Assembly (NCBI GenBank): GCA_900540995.1
Contig: UQHO01000001.1
Location: 1 to 64,000, forward strand
Source of the DNA: an uncultured Collinsella sp.
Lineage (GTDB): Bacteria > Actinomycetota > Coriobacteriia > Coriobacteriales > Coriobacteriaceae
Direction: 5' to 3'
DNA: 64,000 bases
Shown: positions 33,975 through 42,030 of the stretch, piece by piece
Layout: each line of letters opens with the position of its first letter
Numbering within the stretch: the first letter of the stretch is position 1
The notes under the pieces: generated by a model
The model's input: only the letters and a program-made list of their open reading frames with translations
The model's database searches: none
What the model was told of the DNA's origin: nothing
Made by a program: the position numbers and the translations under genes

Positions 33975-34511
33975 TTAAGCGATGACAGCGACCTGGTTAA
34001 AGTCGAGCTCGACCGGCGTCTCGCGGCCAAAGATCATCAGCGTGACCTTGAGCTTGCCAGCCTCGGTGTTAACCTCGGAGACCTTGCCATCAAAGTCGGT
34101 AAGCGGGCCATCGGTGACACGGACGGACGTACCGACCTCAATATCAACCGAGGTGCGCTTGGGCGAATCGCCCTTACCGGGACGACGAGTCATCTTGTTG
34201 TACTCGTCGCGGGAAAGCGGAGCGGGCTTGCCGTTGCCGCCTAGAAAACCGGTGACGCCAGGCGTGTTACGAACACACGTCCAAGCATCGTCATCCATCT
34301 CCATGCGGACCAGGACATAACCCGGGAAAATCTTGGAATCCTTGGTCTCGCGCTTGCCACCCTCTTTAATCTCGGTGACACGCTCCATGGGAATCTCGAT
34401 ATCAAAGATACGGTCCTGCATGCCCATGGTCTCAATACGATGCTCGAGATCGGACTTTACGCGGTTCTCGTATCCAGAGTAAGTGTGAACGACGTACCAA
34501 CGCTTAGACAT
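33975..34511 (-). CDS. nusG: Transcription elongation/termination factor NusG
   Basis: 178 residues. The NGN domain (KRWYVVHTYSGYENRVKSDL) is followed by a KOW domain (VRVTDGPLTDFDGKVSEV). It binds RNA polymerase, influences pausing and Rho action, and couples transcription to ribosomes. It starts 3 bases after the secE stop. Confidence 0.96.
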   Translation of the reverse strand: MSKRWYVVHTYSGYENRVKSDLEHRIETMGMQDRIFDIEIPMERVTEIKEGGKRETKDSKIFPGYVLVRMEMDDDAWTCVRNTPGVTGFLGGNGKPAPLSRDEYNKMTRRPGKGDSPKRTSVDIEVGTSVRVTDGPLTDFDGKVSEVNTEAGKLKVTLMIFGRETPVELDFNQVAVIA

Positions 34512-34514
34512 GGT

Positions 34515-34853
34515 TTAGCCCCTCAATCCAGAGAACAGAGCAAGAGCCTCGCCAAAGCCAGCATCGAGCAGAGCGATGACGACGCCGACGACGACCAGAG
34601 AAGCGCAGACGACGACCGAGTAGTTCACGAGCTCCTTCTTATCGGGCCACGTGACACGCTTCATCTCAGACTTGACCGAAGCGAAATACTTCTTGGTGCG
34701 GGCGAAGAAACCAGGCTTCTCGTTCTTCTTGGACTTCGCAGCCTTCTCGTTCTTCTTGGCAACGGCCTTCTTGGCCTCAACCTTGGAGTTGGCGGCAGCG
34801 CTGTTGGCAGGTGCCGGCTGCTGAGCCTTCTTCTTGTTCTTCTTGTTGGCCAT
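34515..34853 (-). CDS. secE: Protein translocase subunit SecE
   Basis: 112 residues. A Lys/Ala-rich N-terminal extension of about 50 residues precedes the SecE domain: FFARTKKYFASVKSEMKRVT, the WPDKKELVNYSVVV motif and one membrane helix. SecE clamps SecY in the protein-export channel. It lies between tRNA-Trp and nusG, the normal place. Confidence 0.94.
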   Translation of the reverse strand: MANKKNKKKAQQPAPANSAAANSKVEAKKAVAKKNEKAAKSKKNEKPGFFARTKKYFASVKSEMKRVTWPDKKELVNYSVVVCASLVVVGVVIALLDAGFGEALALFSGLRG

Positions 34854-34929
34854 TTGGGTTACCTCCGCGCAATGCGCTTATACATGAGTAAACCGTAAGC
34901 CCCCAAGTGGGAGCTTACGGAATAATGAC

Positions 34930-35005
34930 TGGCACGCCAGGAAGGACTCGAACCCTCAACACTCGGTTTTGGAGACCGATGCTCTACCAATTGAACTACT
35001 GGCGT
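34930..35005 (-). tRNA. tRNA-Trp (anticodon CCA)
   Basis: 76 bases including an encoded CCA end. Acceptor ACGCCAG pairs with CTGGCGT, anticodon loop CTCCAAA, T loop TTCGAGT. It lies between rpmG and secE, as in many bacteria. Confidence 0.96.
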
Positions 35006-35018
35006 ATGTGACTAGAGA

Positions 35019-35168
35019 CTAGCGAGTCTCTTTGTGCAGCGTGTGGTGACGGCACCAGGGGCAATACTTCTTGATCTCCATACGATCAGGCATGGTCGAC
35101 TTGTTCTTGGTGGTCGTATAGTTGCGGCGCTTGCACTCAGTGCACGCAAGAGTAACTAGAGTACGCAT
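35019..35168 (-). CDS. rpmG: Ribosomal protein bL33
   Basis: A short gene of 49 codons. The product begins MRTLVTLACTECKRRNY and ends YCPWCRHHTLHKETR. Two CxxC pairs make this the zinc-binding (C+) form of L33. It is encoded between tuf and tRNA-Trp and should be co-transcribed with tRNA-Trp, secE and nusG from the promoter at 35214-35243. Confidence 0.95.
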   Translation of the reverse strand: MRTLVTLACTECKRRNYTTTKNKSTMPDRMEIKKYCPWCRHHTLHKETR

Positions 35169-35213
35169 GTATCCTGAACCTTTCATTTCCGCCCCGTACG
35201 GGCACGAGTTGTT

Positions 35214-35243
35214 ACTTTATCAGCTCCACGTAAGTGCTGTCAA
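35214..35243 (-). promoter_or_regulatory. Promoter of rpmG-tRNA-Trp-secE-nusG
   Basis: Minus strand TTGACA, 18 bases, TAAAGT (or 16 bases to GATAAA). The bases around the -35, GAGGTTTTCATTGACAGC, nearly match those of the tRNA-Tyr promoter at 37045-37074. The remainder of 35169-35447 holds only this promoter and the tuf terminator. Confidence 0.75.
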
Positions 35244-35387
35244 TGAAAACCTCGAGTCAATTGGTTCTCGGTGGATCCATTCATATTTGGAACACATCAA
35301 TGGAGCCAACGAGATCTAATCGACGGTGCACCCAAGACCATTATCGATCCTCTCGACACCAGCAACGGCTCAATATCCATTGCAGAA

Positions 35388-35422
35388 AAGAACCCGGCAC
35401 CCATATAAGTGCCGGGTTCTCT
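35388..35422 (-). terminator. tuf terminator
   Basis: AGAACCCGGCAC, loop, GTGCCGGGTTCT, then TTTCTGC on the minus strand, 25 bases after the tuf stop. Confidence 0.88.
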
Positions 35423-35447
35423 AAGTCAGCTATATCAAAGAGCTAAT

Positions 35448-36638
35448 TTACTCAATGATCGTGGAGACGATGCCCGAACCGACGGTGTGGCCACCCTCGC
35501 GGATAGCGAAGCGCAGGCCCTCCTCCATGGCGATCGGGTGGATGAGGTCGCCCTCGATGGTGATGTGGTCACCAGGCATAGCCATCTCGGTGCCCTCGGG
35601 GAGCTTGACCGTACCGGTAACGTCGGTGGTACGGAAGTAGAACTGAGGACGATAACCATCGAAGAACGGGGTGTGACGGCCGCCCTCCTCCTTGGTCAGA
35701 ACGTAAATCTCGCCGGTGAACTTGGTGTGCGGGGTAACCGAACCGGGCTTGCAGAGAACCTGGCCGCGCTCGATGTCCTCGCGCTTGATGCCACGGAGCA
35801 GCAGACCGACGTTGTCGCCAGCCTCGCAGAAGTCCATGGACTTACGGAACATCTCGATACCGGTAACGACGGTGTTCTGGGTATCCTTGATGCCGACGAT
35901 CTCGACGGGCTCGTTGAGCTTGAGCTCACCGCGCTCGACACGGCCAGTAGCAACGGTACCACGGCCGGAGATGGTCATAACGTCCTCAACGGCCATCAGG
36001 AACGGGAGGTCGTTGTTACGAGCAGGCGTCGGGATGTACTCGTCGACGGCCTTCATGAGCTCGCGAATGGCGTCCATCCACTTGGCGTCGCCCTCGAGAG
36101 CGCCCAGAGCGGAGCCACGGATGACGGGGATGTCGTCGCCGGGGAAATCGTACTCGGAGAGGAGCTCACGGGTCTCCATCTCGACGAGGTCGATGAGCTC
36201 GTCATCGTCGACCATGTCGCACTTGTTCAGGAAGACGACGATGTAGGGAACGCCGACCTGACGGGCGAGCAGGATGTGCTCGCGGGTCTGAGCCATGGGG
36301 CCGTCGGTAGCGGCGATGACCAGGATAGCGCCGTCCATCTGAGCAGCACCGGAGATCATGTTCTTGACGTAGTCAGCGTGGCCCGGGCAGTCAACGTGAG
36401 CGTAGTGACGGGCAGCAGTCTCGTACTCGACGTGGGAGACGGAGATCGTAATGCCGCGCTCGCGCTCCTCGGGAGCCTTGTCGATGTTCTCGAACGCAGT
36501 GAAGTCAGCCTTGCAGCCCTCGGTCTCGGAGAGAACCTTGGTGATGGCAGCGGTCAGCGTGGTCTTGCCGTGGTCGACGTGACCAATGGTGCCGATGTTA
36601 ACATGCGGCTTAGTGCGCTCAAACTTCTCTTTGGCCAT
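35448..36638 (-). CDS. tuf: Elongation factor Tu
   Basis: 396 residues. GTP-binding motifs GHVDHGKTTL, DCPGHADYVKNMI and NKCDMVDD are present, followed by domains 2 and 3 ending EGGHTVGSGIVSTIIE. It delivers aminoacyl-tRNA to the ribosome. The true start is MAKEKFERTK at 36638 with GAGGAGGG upstream; 23 extra codons in frame are untranslated leader. It follows three tRNA genes on the same strand. Confidence 0.98.
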   Translation of the reverse strand: MAKEKFERTKPHVNIGTIGHVDHGKTTLTAAITKVLSETEGCKADFTAFENIDKAPEERERGITISVSHVEYETAARHYAHVDCPGHADYVKNMISGAAQMDGAILVIAATDGPMAQTREHILLARQVGVPYIVVFLNKCDMVDDDELIDLVEMETRELLSEYDFPGDDIPVIRGSALGALEGDAKWMDAIRELMKAVDEYIPTPARNNDLPFLMAVEDVMTISGRGTVATGRVERGELKLNEPVEIVGIKDTQNTVVTGIEMFRKSMDFCEAGDNVGLLLRGIKREDIERGQVLCKPGSVTPHTKFTGEIYVLTKEEGGRHTPFFDGYRPQFYFRTTDVTGTVKLPEGTEMAMPGDHITIEGDLIHPIAMEEGLRFAIREGGHTVGSGIVSTIIE

Positions 36639-36692
36639 AAAGCCCTCCTCTAAACAGGTCGTCCCCGGACGGGACTTTGCCTTTATACCATA

Positions 36693-36723
36693 GTGGCCTC
36701 TCAACATACTATTGAGAAGCCAC
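36693..36723 (-). promoter_or_regulatory. Hairpin between tRNA-Met and tuf
   Basis: GTGGCTTCTCAA and TTGAGAGGCCAC pair with one mismatch around TAGTATG, 11 bases past the tRNA-Met CCA end. It may guide 3' tRNA processing or partly attenuate transcription into tuf. There is no T run. Confidence 0.5.
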
Positions 36724-36734
36724 CGTGTTACCTA

Positions 36735-36811
36735 TGGTAGCGGTGACTGGATTCGAACCAGTGACGCCACGGGTATGAACCGTGTGCTCTAACCAACTGA
36801 GCTACACCGCC
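36735..36811 (-). tRNA. tRNA-Met (elongator, anticodon CAU)
   Basis: 77 bases with encoded CCA. Acceptor GGCGGTG pairs with CACCGCT, anticodon loop TTCATAC. It lacks the three G-C pairs and the 1:72 mismatch of an initiator, so it is elongator Met. Modification to Ile by TilS is not excluded. Confidence 0.93.
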
Positions 36812-36814
36812 GGA

Positions 36815-36890
36815 TGGAGCCTGCAACCAGACTTGAACTGGTGACCTCTTCGTTACCAACGAAGTGCTCTACCGACTGAGCTATACAGGC
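36815..36890 (-). tRNA. tRNA-Thr (anticodon GGU)
   Basis: 76 bases with encoded CCA. Acceptor GCCTGTA pairs with TGCAGGC, anticodon loop TTGGTAA. Third tRNA of the tuf cluster. Confidence 0.95.
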
Positions 36891-36900
36891 ACTTGACGGG

Positions 36901-36982
36901 TGGGAGCTATAGGATTCGAACCTATGTAGGCAGAGCCAACGGGTTTACAGCCCGTCCCCATTAACCACTCGGGCAAACTCCC
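36901..36982 (-). tRNA. tRNA-Tyr (anticodon GUA)
   Basis: 82 bases to the discriminator. Acceptor GGGAGTT pairs with AGCTCCC, anticodon loop CTGTAAA, with a long variable arm as expected for Tyr. The 3' end reads ACCC, so CCA is not encoded, unlike its neighbours. Confidence 0.94.
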
Positions 36983-37044
36983 AATCGTTCAAGTATCCGC
37001 AGGTTCTTTGGTCTTTTGGACCGCCGCCCCCGCGAACGAAAAAG

Positions 37045-37074
37045 ATAATACGATGCAACCTTGTGGGCTGTCAA
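37045..37074 (-). promoter_or_regulatory. Promoter of the tRNA-Tyr-Thr-Met-tuf operon
   Basis: Minus strand TTGACA, 18 bases, TATTAT, about 60 bases before tRNA-Tyr. The flanking GAGGTTTTCGTTGACAGC repeats the rpmG promoter box. Confidence 0.8.
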
Positions 37075-37290
37075 CGAAAACCTCTAGATACACGGTGCCG
37101 GGCGTATCTATATAGCCGTGACCTGCGGTTTTATTGAGTTTGGATATGAAGGACGGTGGTTTTGGATACTGAGGTGACATTTCCCGAGGGAACACTTTGT
37201 CACGGTGGAGTACATCTGCAGCATCGACCTTCGATACCGACCCTCTTGCACTATTACATAGGTCACGATCGTGCTTCCACGGCACGTTCA

Positions 37291-37370
37291 AGCGTGGATA
37301 ATCTCCCGCTTTTAGCGCGGCTCTAAGCCCAAAGCGGAGATTATCCACGCTCATTCTCCAGACGGGAGAA
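37291..37370. repeat. Inverted repeat with TTATCCACGCTC core, left side of the bgl island
   Basis: AGCGTGGATAATCTCCCGCTTT (37291-37312) and AAAGCGGAGATTATCCACGCT (37331-37351) pair with one base missing. The following TCATTCTCCAGACGGGAGAA is shared with 41393-41423 beyond the PTS genes. This and the tRNA-Tyr promoter are all I see in the 36983-37381 gap; the short minus frame there lacks any family sign. Confidence 0.75.
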
Positions 37371-37381
37371 CTATAGAGCCG

Positions 37382-38218
37382 CTACTGCTCGGGCCAGACC
37401 AAAGTAGACCCATAGAGCGGCTCCCCCTTGGTGCAGGGGTAGCGACTCAAGTAACACGACGATAGCAAGTCGAAGAAATAGGTCATGGCGTATTTCGAAT
37501 AAACGCCGAGTCGGTCAATTCCGTTTCCCGCATTACCAAGACGATATACACGGTCAAAAGACCTCGATTTGTCATCGTTGCTAAACGCAGTAATTAGAAT
37601 CTTCCTGCCCGAACGGCAATCAAGATACTCACGCGCCTGGGACGCAAATAGCCCGGAGACCGATACGAGAATTATCAATGACTGCGAAGCGTCTCCCATG
37701 TTTTTCAATTCCGCGACGTTAGCCCCAGCAACTATGCGAACTATCTTGCCCGCATAAAACATTTCCTGCTGAAATCGTACGAGATTGGCGCTCACATTAT
37801 TGGTGCACCAGATTTCAACGTTTTTATGGCCATCAATTTCGTCGGCAAGGTGCTTAATAGCGATATCGGACACGCCGCTTTCAACCTCAGCGAACATCTC
37901 GATCATGCGAACGTCGAGCTCTGCCCTGTACTCCTCGTAGCCGAATTCCTCCTCTCGATGGCTTAAGTCGCTTGGAAAGACTGATTGAGTAAATGATTCT
38001 TTCAAATCGCTAAGAGACTGGTAGCCCAATCGATTGCAGAAACGACGAACAGCGGAACGGGTCACGAATGCATCGCGGGTTATTGTGGCAACATTGATTT
38101 CGCTCGAACGCCTAATGTGAGCGATGAGATATCGAGCGATGGCGGCATCGTTTGACCAAAACTCGCTGTTGATGATGGAGCTAATGCGATTGAGCACATC
38201 GAAGTCATTGATATTCAC
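37382..38218 (-). CDS. RpiR/MurR-family transcriptional regulator
   Basis: About 278 residues. N-terminal HTH_6 domain (FWSNDAAIARYLIAHIRR ... TRSAVRRFCNRLGYQSLSDL) and a C-terminal SIS sugar-phosphate-binding domain (VEIWCTNNVSANLVRFQQEM, DASQSLIILVSVSG, RKILITAFSNDD). It divergently neighbours the beta-glucoside genes and is probably their regulator, sensing a phosphorylated sugar. I placed the start at GTG 38218, with AGAGGG before it; ATG 38257 is in frame but has no visible site. Confidence 0.82.
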   Translation of the reverse strand: MNINDFDVLNRISSIINSEFWSNDAAIARYLIAHIRRSSEINVATITRDAFVTRSAVRRFCNRLGYQSLSDLKESFTQSVFPSDLSHREEEFGYEEYRAELDVRMIEMFAEVESGVSDIAIKHLADEIDGHKNVEIWCTNNVSANLVRFQQEMFYAGKIVRIVAGANVAELKNMGDASQSLIILVSVSGLFASQAREYLDCRSGRKILITAFSNDDKSRSFDRVYRLGNAGNGIDRLGVYSKYAMTYFFDLLSSCYLSRYPCTKGEPLYGSTLVWPEQ

Positions 38219-38260
38219 GTGATCCCTCTTTCCGCTCTCCTCGAAACCATAGTTCATTTA

Positions 38261-38298
38261 TTGAATCAAACAGCTTTGGTCGTTCTCCTATGATTCAA
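38261..38298. promoter_or_regulatory. Candidate RpiR operator
   Basis: TTGAATCA (38261-38268) and TGATTCAA (38291-38298) form an inverted pair 22 bases apart, in the divergent region between the RpiR regulator and the 6-phospho-beta-glucosidase. Confidence 0.5.
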
Positions 38299-38369
38299 AT
38301 CAGTTGACGTCATCTTAATCGTAATTCCGCCACACGTATCCACCGTGTTGAATGATGGAAAGGGGATTC

Positions 38370-39788
38370 ATGGGCAACGTGAACAACATCCCGTTTCTCT
38401 GGGGTTCCGCCACGGCGTCTTATCAGTGCGAGGGTGCCTGGAACGAAGACGGCAAAGGCCTTGGCGAGTGGGATTTCTTTAACCACACAAGCAATAAGAA
38501 CATCAACCATGTTGACGGTGATGTATCTTGCGACTTCTACCATCGCTATGAAGAAGATATCCGCATGATGAAAGAAGGCGGACAAAACACCTATCGCTTC
38601 TCTCTTTCATGGAGTCGAATCATCCCCACGGGTATCGGTGAAGTGAATGAAAAGGGTATCGATTTTTATAATCGGGTCATTGATTGCTGCCTCGAAAATG
38701 GCATAGAGCCCAACGTTACGCTGTTCCATTACGATCTGCCATTCACGCTTGCTTGCAAAGGCGGATGGCTGAACAACGATATGGCAGAGTTGTTCTGCAA
38801 ATACGCCAAGATTTGCTTTGAGCGCTTTGGAGACCGCGTCAAAATCTGGGCTACCGTTAACGAGCCGCATTTCTACAGCTACTGCGTAAACATGTTGGGC
38901 AACTATCCCCCCAATCGATCGCTCGACGTTCAGTCGTACATGCAGTTTCAGTACAACCTGATGCGCGCAAGCGCACTCGCAGTCCGAGCATATCGTCAAA
39001 TGGGCTACGACGGCATCATCGGTGCCGTCCACGATGGCGGCGTTGTCGAACTCGACCCGGCAACCGAGCACCCCGATGACGTATTTCGATACGCAGACTT
39101 TTTCGCCAATCGCATGATTCTGGCACCAGCACTTCAGGGTCAACTGCCGCCAGAAATGGACGAAATCCTTGAAAAACTTGGCGTCTCGCTCTATCGATCC
39201 CCAAATGACGTAGAAGAATTCAGAGACGGTAAAGTCGATTTTATTGGACTCAACGTGTATTGCCGAGAGTATGTAACCGACTGGCACGGTGGAGAGCTTG
39301 CCGTTTCGGCGAACAATAAGGGCGGTTCGAGCAAAAAGGTCGAAGGAAAATGCATTGCGCCCTTGTTTGAAAGCGCCCGCGACAGCAATGTTCCCCGCAA
39401 TAAATGGGGCCGCGAAATACTCCCAAGTTGCATGTATTCAACCATCATGGATGTCCACGAGCGCTATGACGCGCCCCGCATCTTTATTACGGAAAACGGA
39501 CATGGCGCCTATGAACAACCAGACGCAGACGGAATGATCCACGATGATGACCGCATCGAGCTTCTGGGCCAGTTCATCGAGCACATGATGAGGGCTAAGC
39601 GCGACGGCGCGCGCGTTGAGGGCTACTACCTCTGGTCGACGATGGATCTGTATAGCTGGATCAACGGCTACGAAAAACGATACGGACTTGTCCATATCGA
39701 CTTCGAGAACAATCTGGAGCGCACCCCCAAAAAGAGCTGGTATTGGTACCGAGACCTTATCTCGAAGTATCAGGAGCAGGAAGGTTAG
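38370..39788 (+). CDS. 6-phospho-beta-glucosidase (GH1)
   Basis: 472 residues, cytoplasmic. The GH1 N-terminus FLWGSATASYQCEGAW, the acid/base Glu in TVNEPHFYSY and the nucleophile in FITENGHGAYE are present. It hydrolyses phosphorylated beta-glucosides brought in by the adjacent EIIBC. The start at 38370 (MGNVNN) has AAAGGGG 6 bases upstream, better than the ATG at 38352. The PTS gene follows after 9 bases. Confidence 0.92.
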   Translation: MGNVNNIPFLWGSATASYQCEGAWNEDGKGLGEWDFFNHTSNKNINHVDGDVSCDFYHRYEEDIRMMKEGGQNTYRFSLSWSRIIPTGIGEVNEKGIDFYNRVIDCCLENGIEPNVTLFHYDLPFTLACKGGWLNNDMAELFCKYAKICFERFGDRVKIWATVNEPHFYSYCVNMLGNYPPNRSLDVQSYMQFQYNLMRASALAVRAYRQMGYDGIIGAVHDGGVVELDPATEHPDDVFRYADFFANRMILAPALQGQLPPEMDEILEKLGVSLYRSPNDVEEFRDGKVDFIGLNVYCREYVTDWHGGELAVSANNKGGSSKKVEGKCIAPLFESARDSNVPRNKWGREILPSCMYSTIMDVHERYDAPRIFITENGHGAYEQPDADGMIHDDDRIELLGQFIEHMMRAKRDGARVEGYYLWSTMDLYSWINGYEKRYGLVHIDFENNLERTPKKSWYWYRDLISKYQEQEG

Positions 39789-39797
39789 GAGAAAGAG

Positions 39798-41198
39798 ATG
39801 AAATATCAGGCAATGTCCGAAACAGTCCTAAAGGCTGTTGGCGGCAAAGAGAACATTACATCGGTAACTCATTGTGCGACGCGCCTTCGCATCGACGCAC
39901 GAGACACCTCGATCATCGATCTCCAGCTCGCCAAATCGGCTGACCAGGCGCTCGGGGCAGTAGTCAGCGGTGGCCAGCTTCAGGTGATCATCGGCCCCAA
40001 CGTCACCGAGGCCTACAACGACTTCCTCGACTTCGCGGGAATCGAAGTCGGCGGTGGCACGGTTGCCGACGATGCCCAAACCGCCAAAGACCTTGCAGAA
40101 GGCATTAAAAGCGGTAACACCGCCATGGGCTTGATTGAGAAATTCGGGAACGTCTCTGCACAGGTATTCATGCCCATCGTCCCGGCGCTCATCGTTGGCG
40201 GACTCATTCTTTCGATCAAGAATCTCCTGGTCAATTATTGTGGATTGAGCACCGATAGCGGAACCGCCCAGGTTCTGCTGGCGATCTTCAGCGCCTCATT
40301 TAGCTTCCTGCCCGTTTACCTCGGCTATCAGCTCGCCGCCGTCATGAAGATGCAGCCTATCATGGGCGCACTGCTGGGCGCAATCATGATTAGCTCGTCT
40401 ATTAGCGGTGCTGAGGGTCTCGACTTTCTTGGCATCCCCATCCCGACGAATGACTACTCGAGCACGGTGGTGCCAATCGTACTGGACGTTGTGTTCATGT
40501 ACTTTGTTGATCGCGGTCTTCAGAAAATCATCCCCGACATTACCAAACTGTTCTTGAAGCCGCTGCTCACCATGTTCATCGTCGTGCCTGTTGAGCTGAT
40601 TATCCTCGGCCCCGCCGGCAGCATGATGGGCTACGCGCTGAGTGATGCCGCCACGTGGCTCATGGATAACGTGGCATTTATCGCTACTCCAATCCTTGCA
40701 GCCCTTAACCCCTATTTTGTCATGCTCGGTCTTGATAAGGCCTACATCGCGATCGAAGTTACGAGCTTGGCGCAGCTCGGCTGGGCGCCCATTATCTTTG
40801 GATTCATCTCGAACCTCTGCATTGGCGGCACGAGCCTCGCCTTGGCAACTGCAATGAAAGGCAACAAGGAGAAGAGAGGTATGGTCACCACGGTTGCCGT
40901 CACCGCACTCTGTGGCGTAACTGAGCCCGCATTTTACGGCTGCCTCATCGAGCGTCCCCGCCTGCTTGTCGGCACAGCAATCGGCGCCCTCTGCGCGGGA
41001 CTCCCTGCAGGCATCTTCGTCCTGAAGGAGTATGTTGCGGGAGCATGCCCCGGTCTTCTTTCTGCGCTGATCTTTATCGCTCCCGATGGATCCATGAGCA
41101 ACTTCGTACTGGCGTGCGTTGTCGCCGTCATCGCCATCGTTGTCTCGTTCATCGCTGCACGCGTGATCATCAAGAAGAATCCCAACTATATTGAGTAG
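39798..41198 (+). CDS. PTS beta-glucoside-type EIIBC permease
   Basis: 466 residues. The EIIB domain is at the N-terminus with the phosphorylated Cys in SVTHCATRLRI, followed by an EIIC membrane domain of about ten helices with VGGLILSIKN and GVTEPAFYGCLIERPRLLVG. It imports and phosphorylates a beta-glucoside. No EIIA domain is attached and none is in this operon, so phosphate must come from a separate EIIA such as that at 20.4 kb. RBS GGAG. Confidence 0.92.
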   Translation: MKYQAMSETVLKAVGGKENITSVTHCATRLRIDARDTSIIDLQLAKSADQALGAVVSGGQLQVIIGPNVTEAYNDFLDFAGIEVGGGTVADDAQTAKDLAEGIKSGNTAMGLIEKFGNVSAQVFMPIVPALIVGGLILSIKNLLVNYCGLSTDSGTAQVLLAIFSASFSFLPVYLGYQLAAVMKMQPIMGALLGAIMISSSISGAEGLDFLGIPIPTNDYSSTVVPIVLDVVFMYFVDRGLQKIIPDITKLFLKPLLTMFIVVPVELIILGPAGSMMGYALSDAATWLMDNVAFIATPILAALNPYFVMLGLDKAYIAIEVTSLAQLGWAPIIFGFISNLCIGGTSLALATAMKGNKEKRGMVTTVAVTALCGVTEPAFYGCLIERPRLLVGTAIGALCAGLPAGIFVLKEYVAGACPGLLSALIFIAPDGSMSNFVLACVVAVIAIVVSFIAARVIIKKNPNYIE

Positions 41199-41298
41199 AT
41201 GCCCGCTGCTTGCATTGGGGACATCCTCGGCAGACCATTAGCAAGAACCCAAGAAGTCCCTTAGGAGCTCGATTAATCCATTCGGATTCCTCAGGCAC

Positions 41299-41340
41299 AA
41301 ACGACCCCGATTCCACAATGAAATCGGGGTCGTTGTTTCT
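41299..41340 (+). terminator. bgl operon terminator
   Basis: AACGACCCCGATT and AATCGGGGTCGTT pair around CCACAATGA, then GTTTCT, about 100 bases after EIIBC. Confidence 0.85.
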
Positions 41341-41392
41341 AAAGCCGTCGATAGACAATCGGTGTTTACCTTAGCTCCCTATCCCAAGTTAA

Positions 41393-41423
41393 TTATCCAC
41401 GCTCGTTCTCCGGTCGGGAGATT
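41393..41423. repeat. TTATCCACGCTC repeat, right side of the bgl island
   Basis: TTATCCACGCTCGTTCTCC then GGTCGGGAGA matches 37339-37368 at about 27 of 31 positions in the same orientation. The two copies enclose the RpiR-GH1-PTS genes. The gap 41199-41732 contains this, the bgl terminator and the next two entries, and no gene. Confidence 0.7.
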
Positions 41424-41492
41424 TTCTTCGCTCGCGTGTCCAGAAATCCACGCTCGAGCAGGACATCCAGGTCCGCACCCGCCCTTGTCTCG

Positions 41493-41617
41493 ATCTGTAA
41501 CAGCAAGAGGCCTATTCCGCTTCTACATGTTACAGATCAAGATATTCCTAAAACACCCTAAGTTTCATCTCAATCTGTAACAGTTAGATGCCAAATATCG
41601 GTCTTGGTGTTACAGAT
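41493..41617. repeat. Two copies of an ATCTGTAACA inverted repeat
   Basis: ATCTGTAACA ... TGTTACAGAT occurs at 41493-41537 and 41573-41617, each 45 bp long, 80 bp apart, with similar interiors (AGAGGCC / AGATGCC). They could be operators or small mobile palindromes. Confidence 0.75.
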
Positions 41618-41691
41618 TTAGACAAACTGGAGGACGAGACAAACCAAAAACGGGATGGGCGCTAACCCGATGGCGCACCACCTAAATAGAA

Positions 41692-41722
41692 ACGGGCCCT
41701 GTCCCAATTGGAGACAGAGCCC
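41692..41722 (-). terminator. tRNA-Thr terminator
   Basis: Minus strand CGGGCTCTGTCTCC, loop, GGGACAGGGCCCG, then TTTCTATTT, 11 bases after the tRNA. Confidence 0.8.
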
Positions 41723-41732
41723 GAAACTCTCA

Positions 41733-41807
41733 TGGAGCCAGTGACAGGAATCGAACCTGCAACCCACTGATTACAAATCAGTTGCGCTACCGTTGCGCCA
41801 CACTGGC
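41733..41807 (-). tRNA. tRNA-Thr (anticodon UGU)
   Basis: 75 bases with encoded CCA. Acceptor GCCAGTG pairs with CACTGGC, anticodon loop TTTGTAA. A lone tRNA between the bgl island and the HipA-like gene; such sites are common integration points. Confidence 0.95.
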
Positions 41808-41837
41808 ACACTTGGCGCTTTCGCGCGAAGCCTGTTA

Positions 41838-41866
41838 AGAATAAAGGAATTACGGACGGGGCGCAA
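41838..41866 (-). promoter_or_regulatory. Promoter of tRNA-Thr(UGU)
   Basis: Minus strand TTGCGC, 17 bases, TATTCT, 31 bases before the tRNA. Confidence 0.55.
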
Positions 41867-41953
41867 CAGGCCACACGGCGTTATACAAATATGCAAAATC
41901 CAGCAACAACAGGTACCAGGCCCGTTCATTTCTGTCGGTTCACCCTCAATCTC

Positions 41954-42010
41954 AAAACTATTCGCCAGAACGAATAGTTTTAATTACAATTGGCTATATA
42001 AAACTATTCG
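41954..42010 (+). promoter_or_regulatory. Three-box operator of the HTH-kinase gene
   Basis: AAAACTATTCG occurs at 41954-41964 and 42000-42010 and inverted at 41971-41981. The first two boxes form a palindrome. The last box ends 20 bases before the start codon, so a protein bound here would block the promoter. Binding by the gene's own HTH domain is inferred. Confidence 0.7.
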
Positions 42011-42030
42011 TTTTGACGAAGGGTTTCGCG

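Noticed and set aside
35409..36653. Plus-strand open frame of 414 codons opposite tuf
   Set aside because: Antisense of tuf; it also runs over the tuf terminator.
36989..37354. Minus-strand frame of 121 codons upstream of tRNA-Tyr
   Set aside because: It crosses the tRNA-Tyr promoter and the inverted repeat, lacks an RBS and has no recognisable features.
37382..41198. Complete mobile element around the bgl genes
   Set aside because: No transposase, integrase or target duplication is visible; only matching flanking repeats support mobility.
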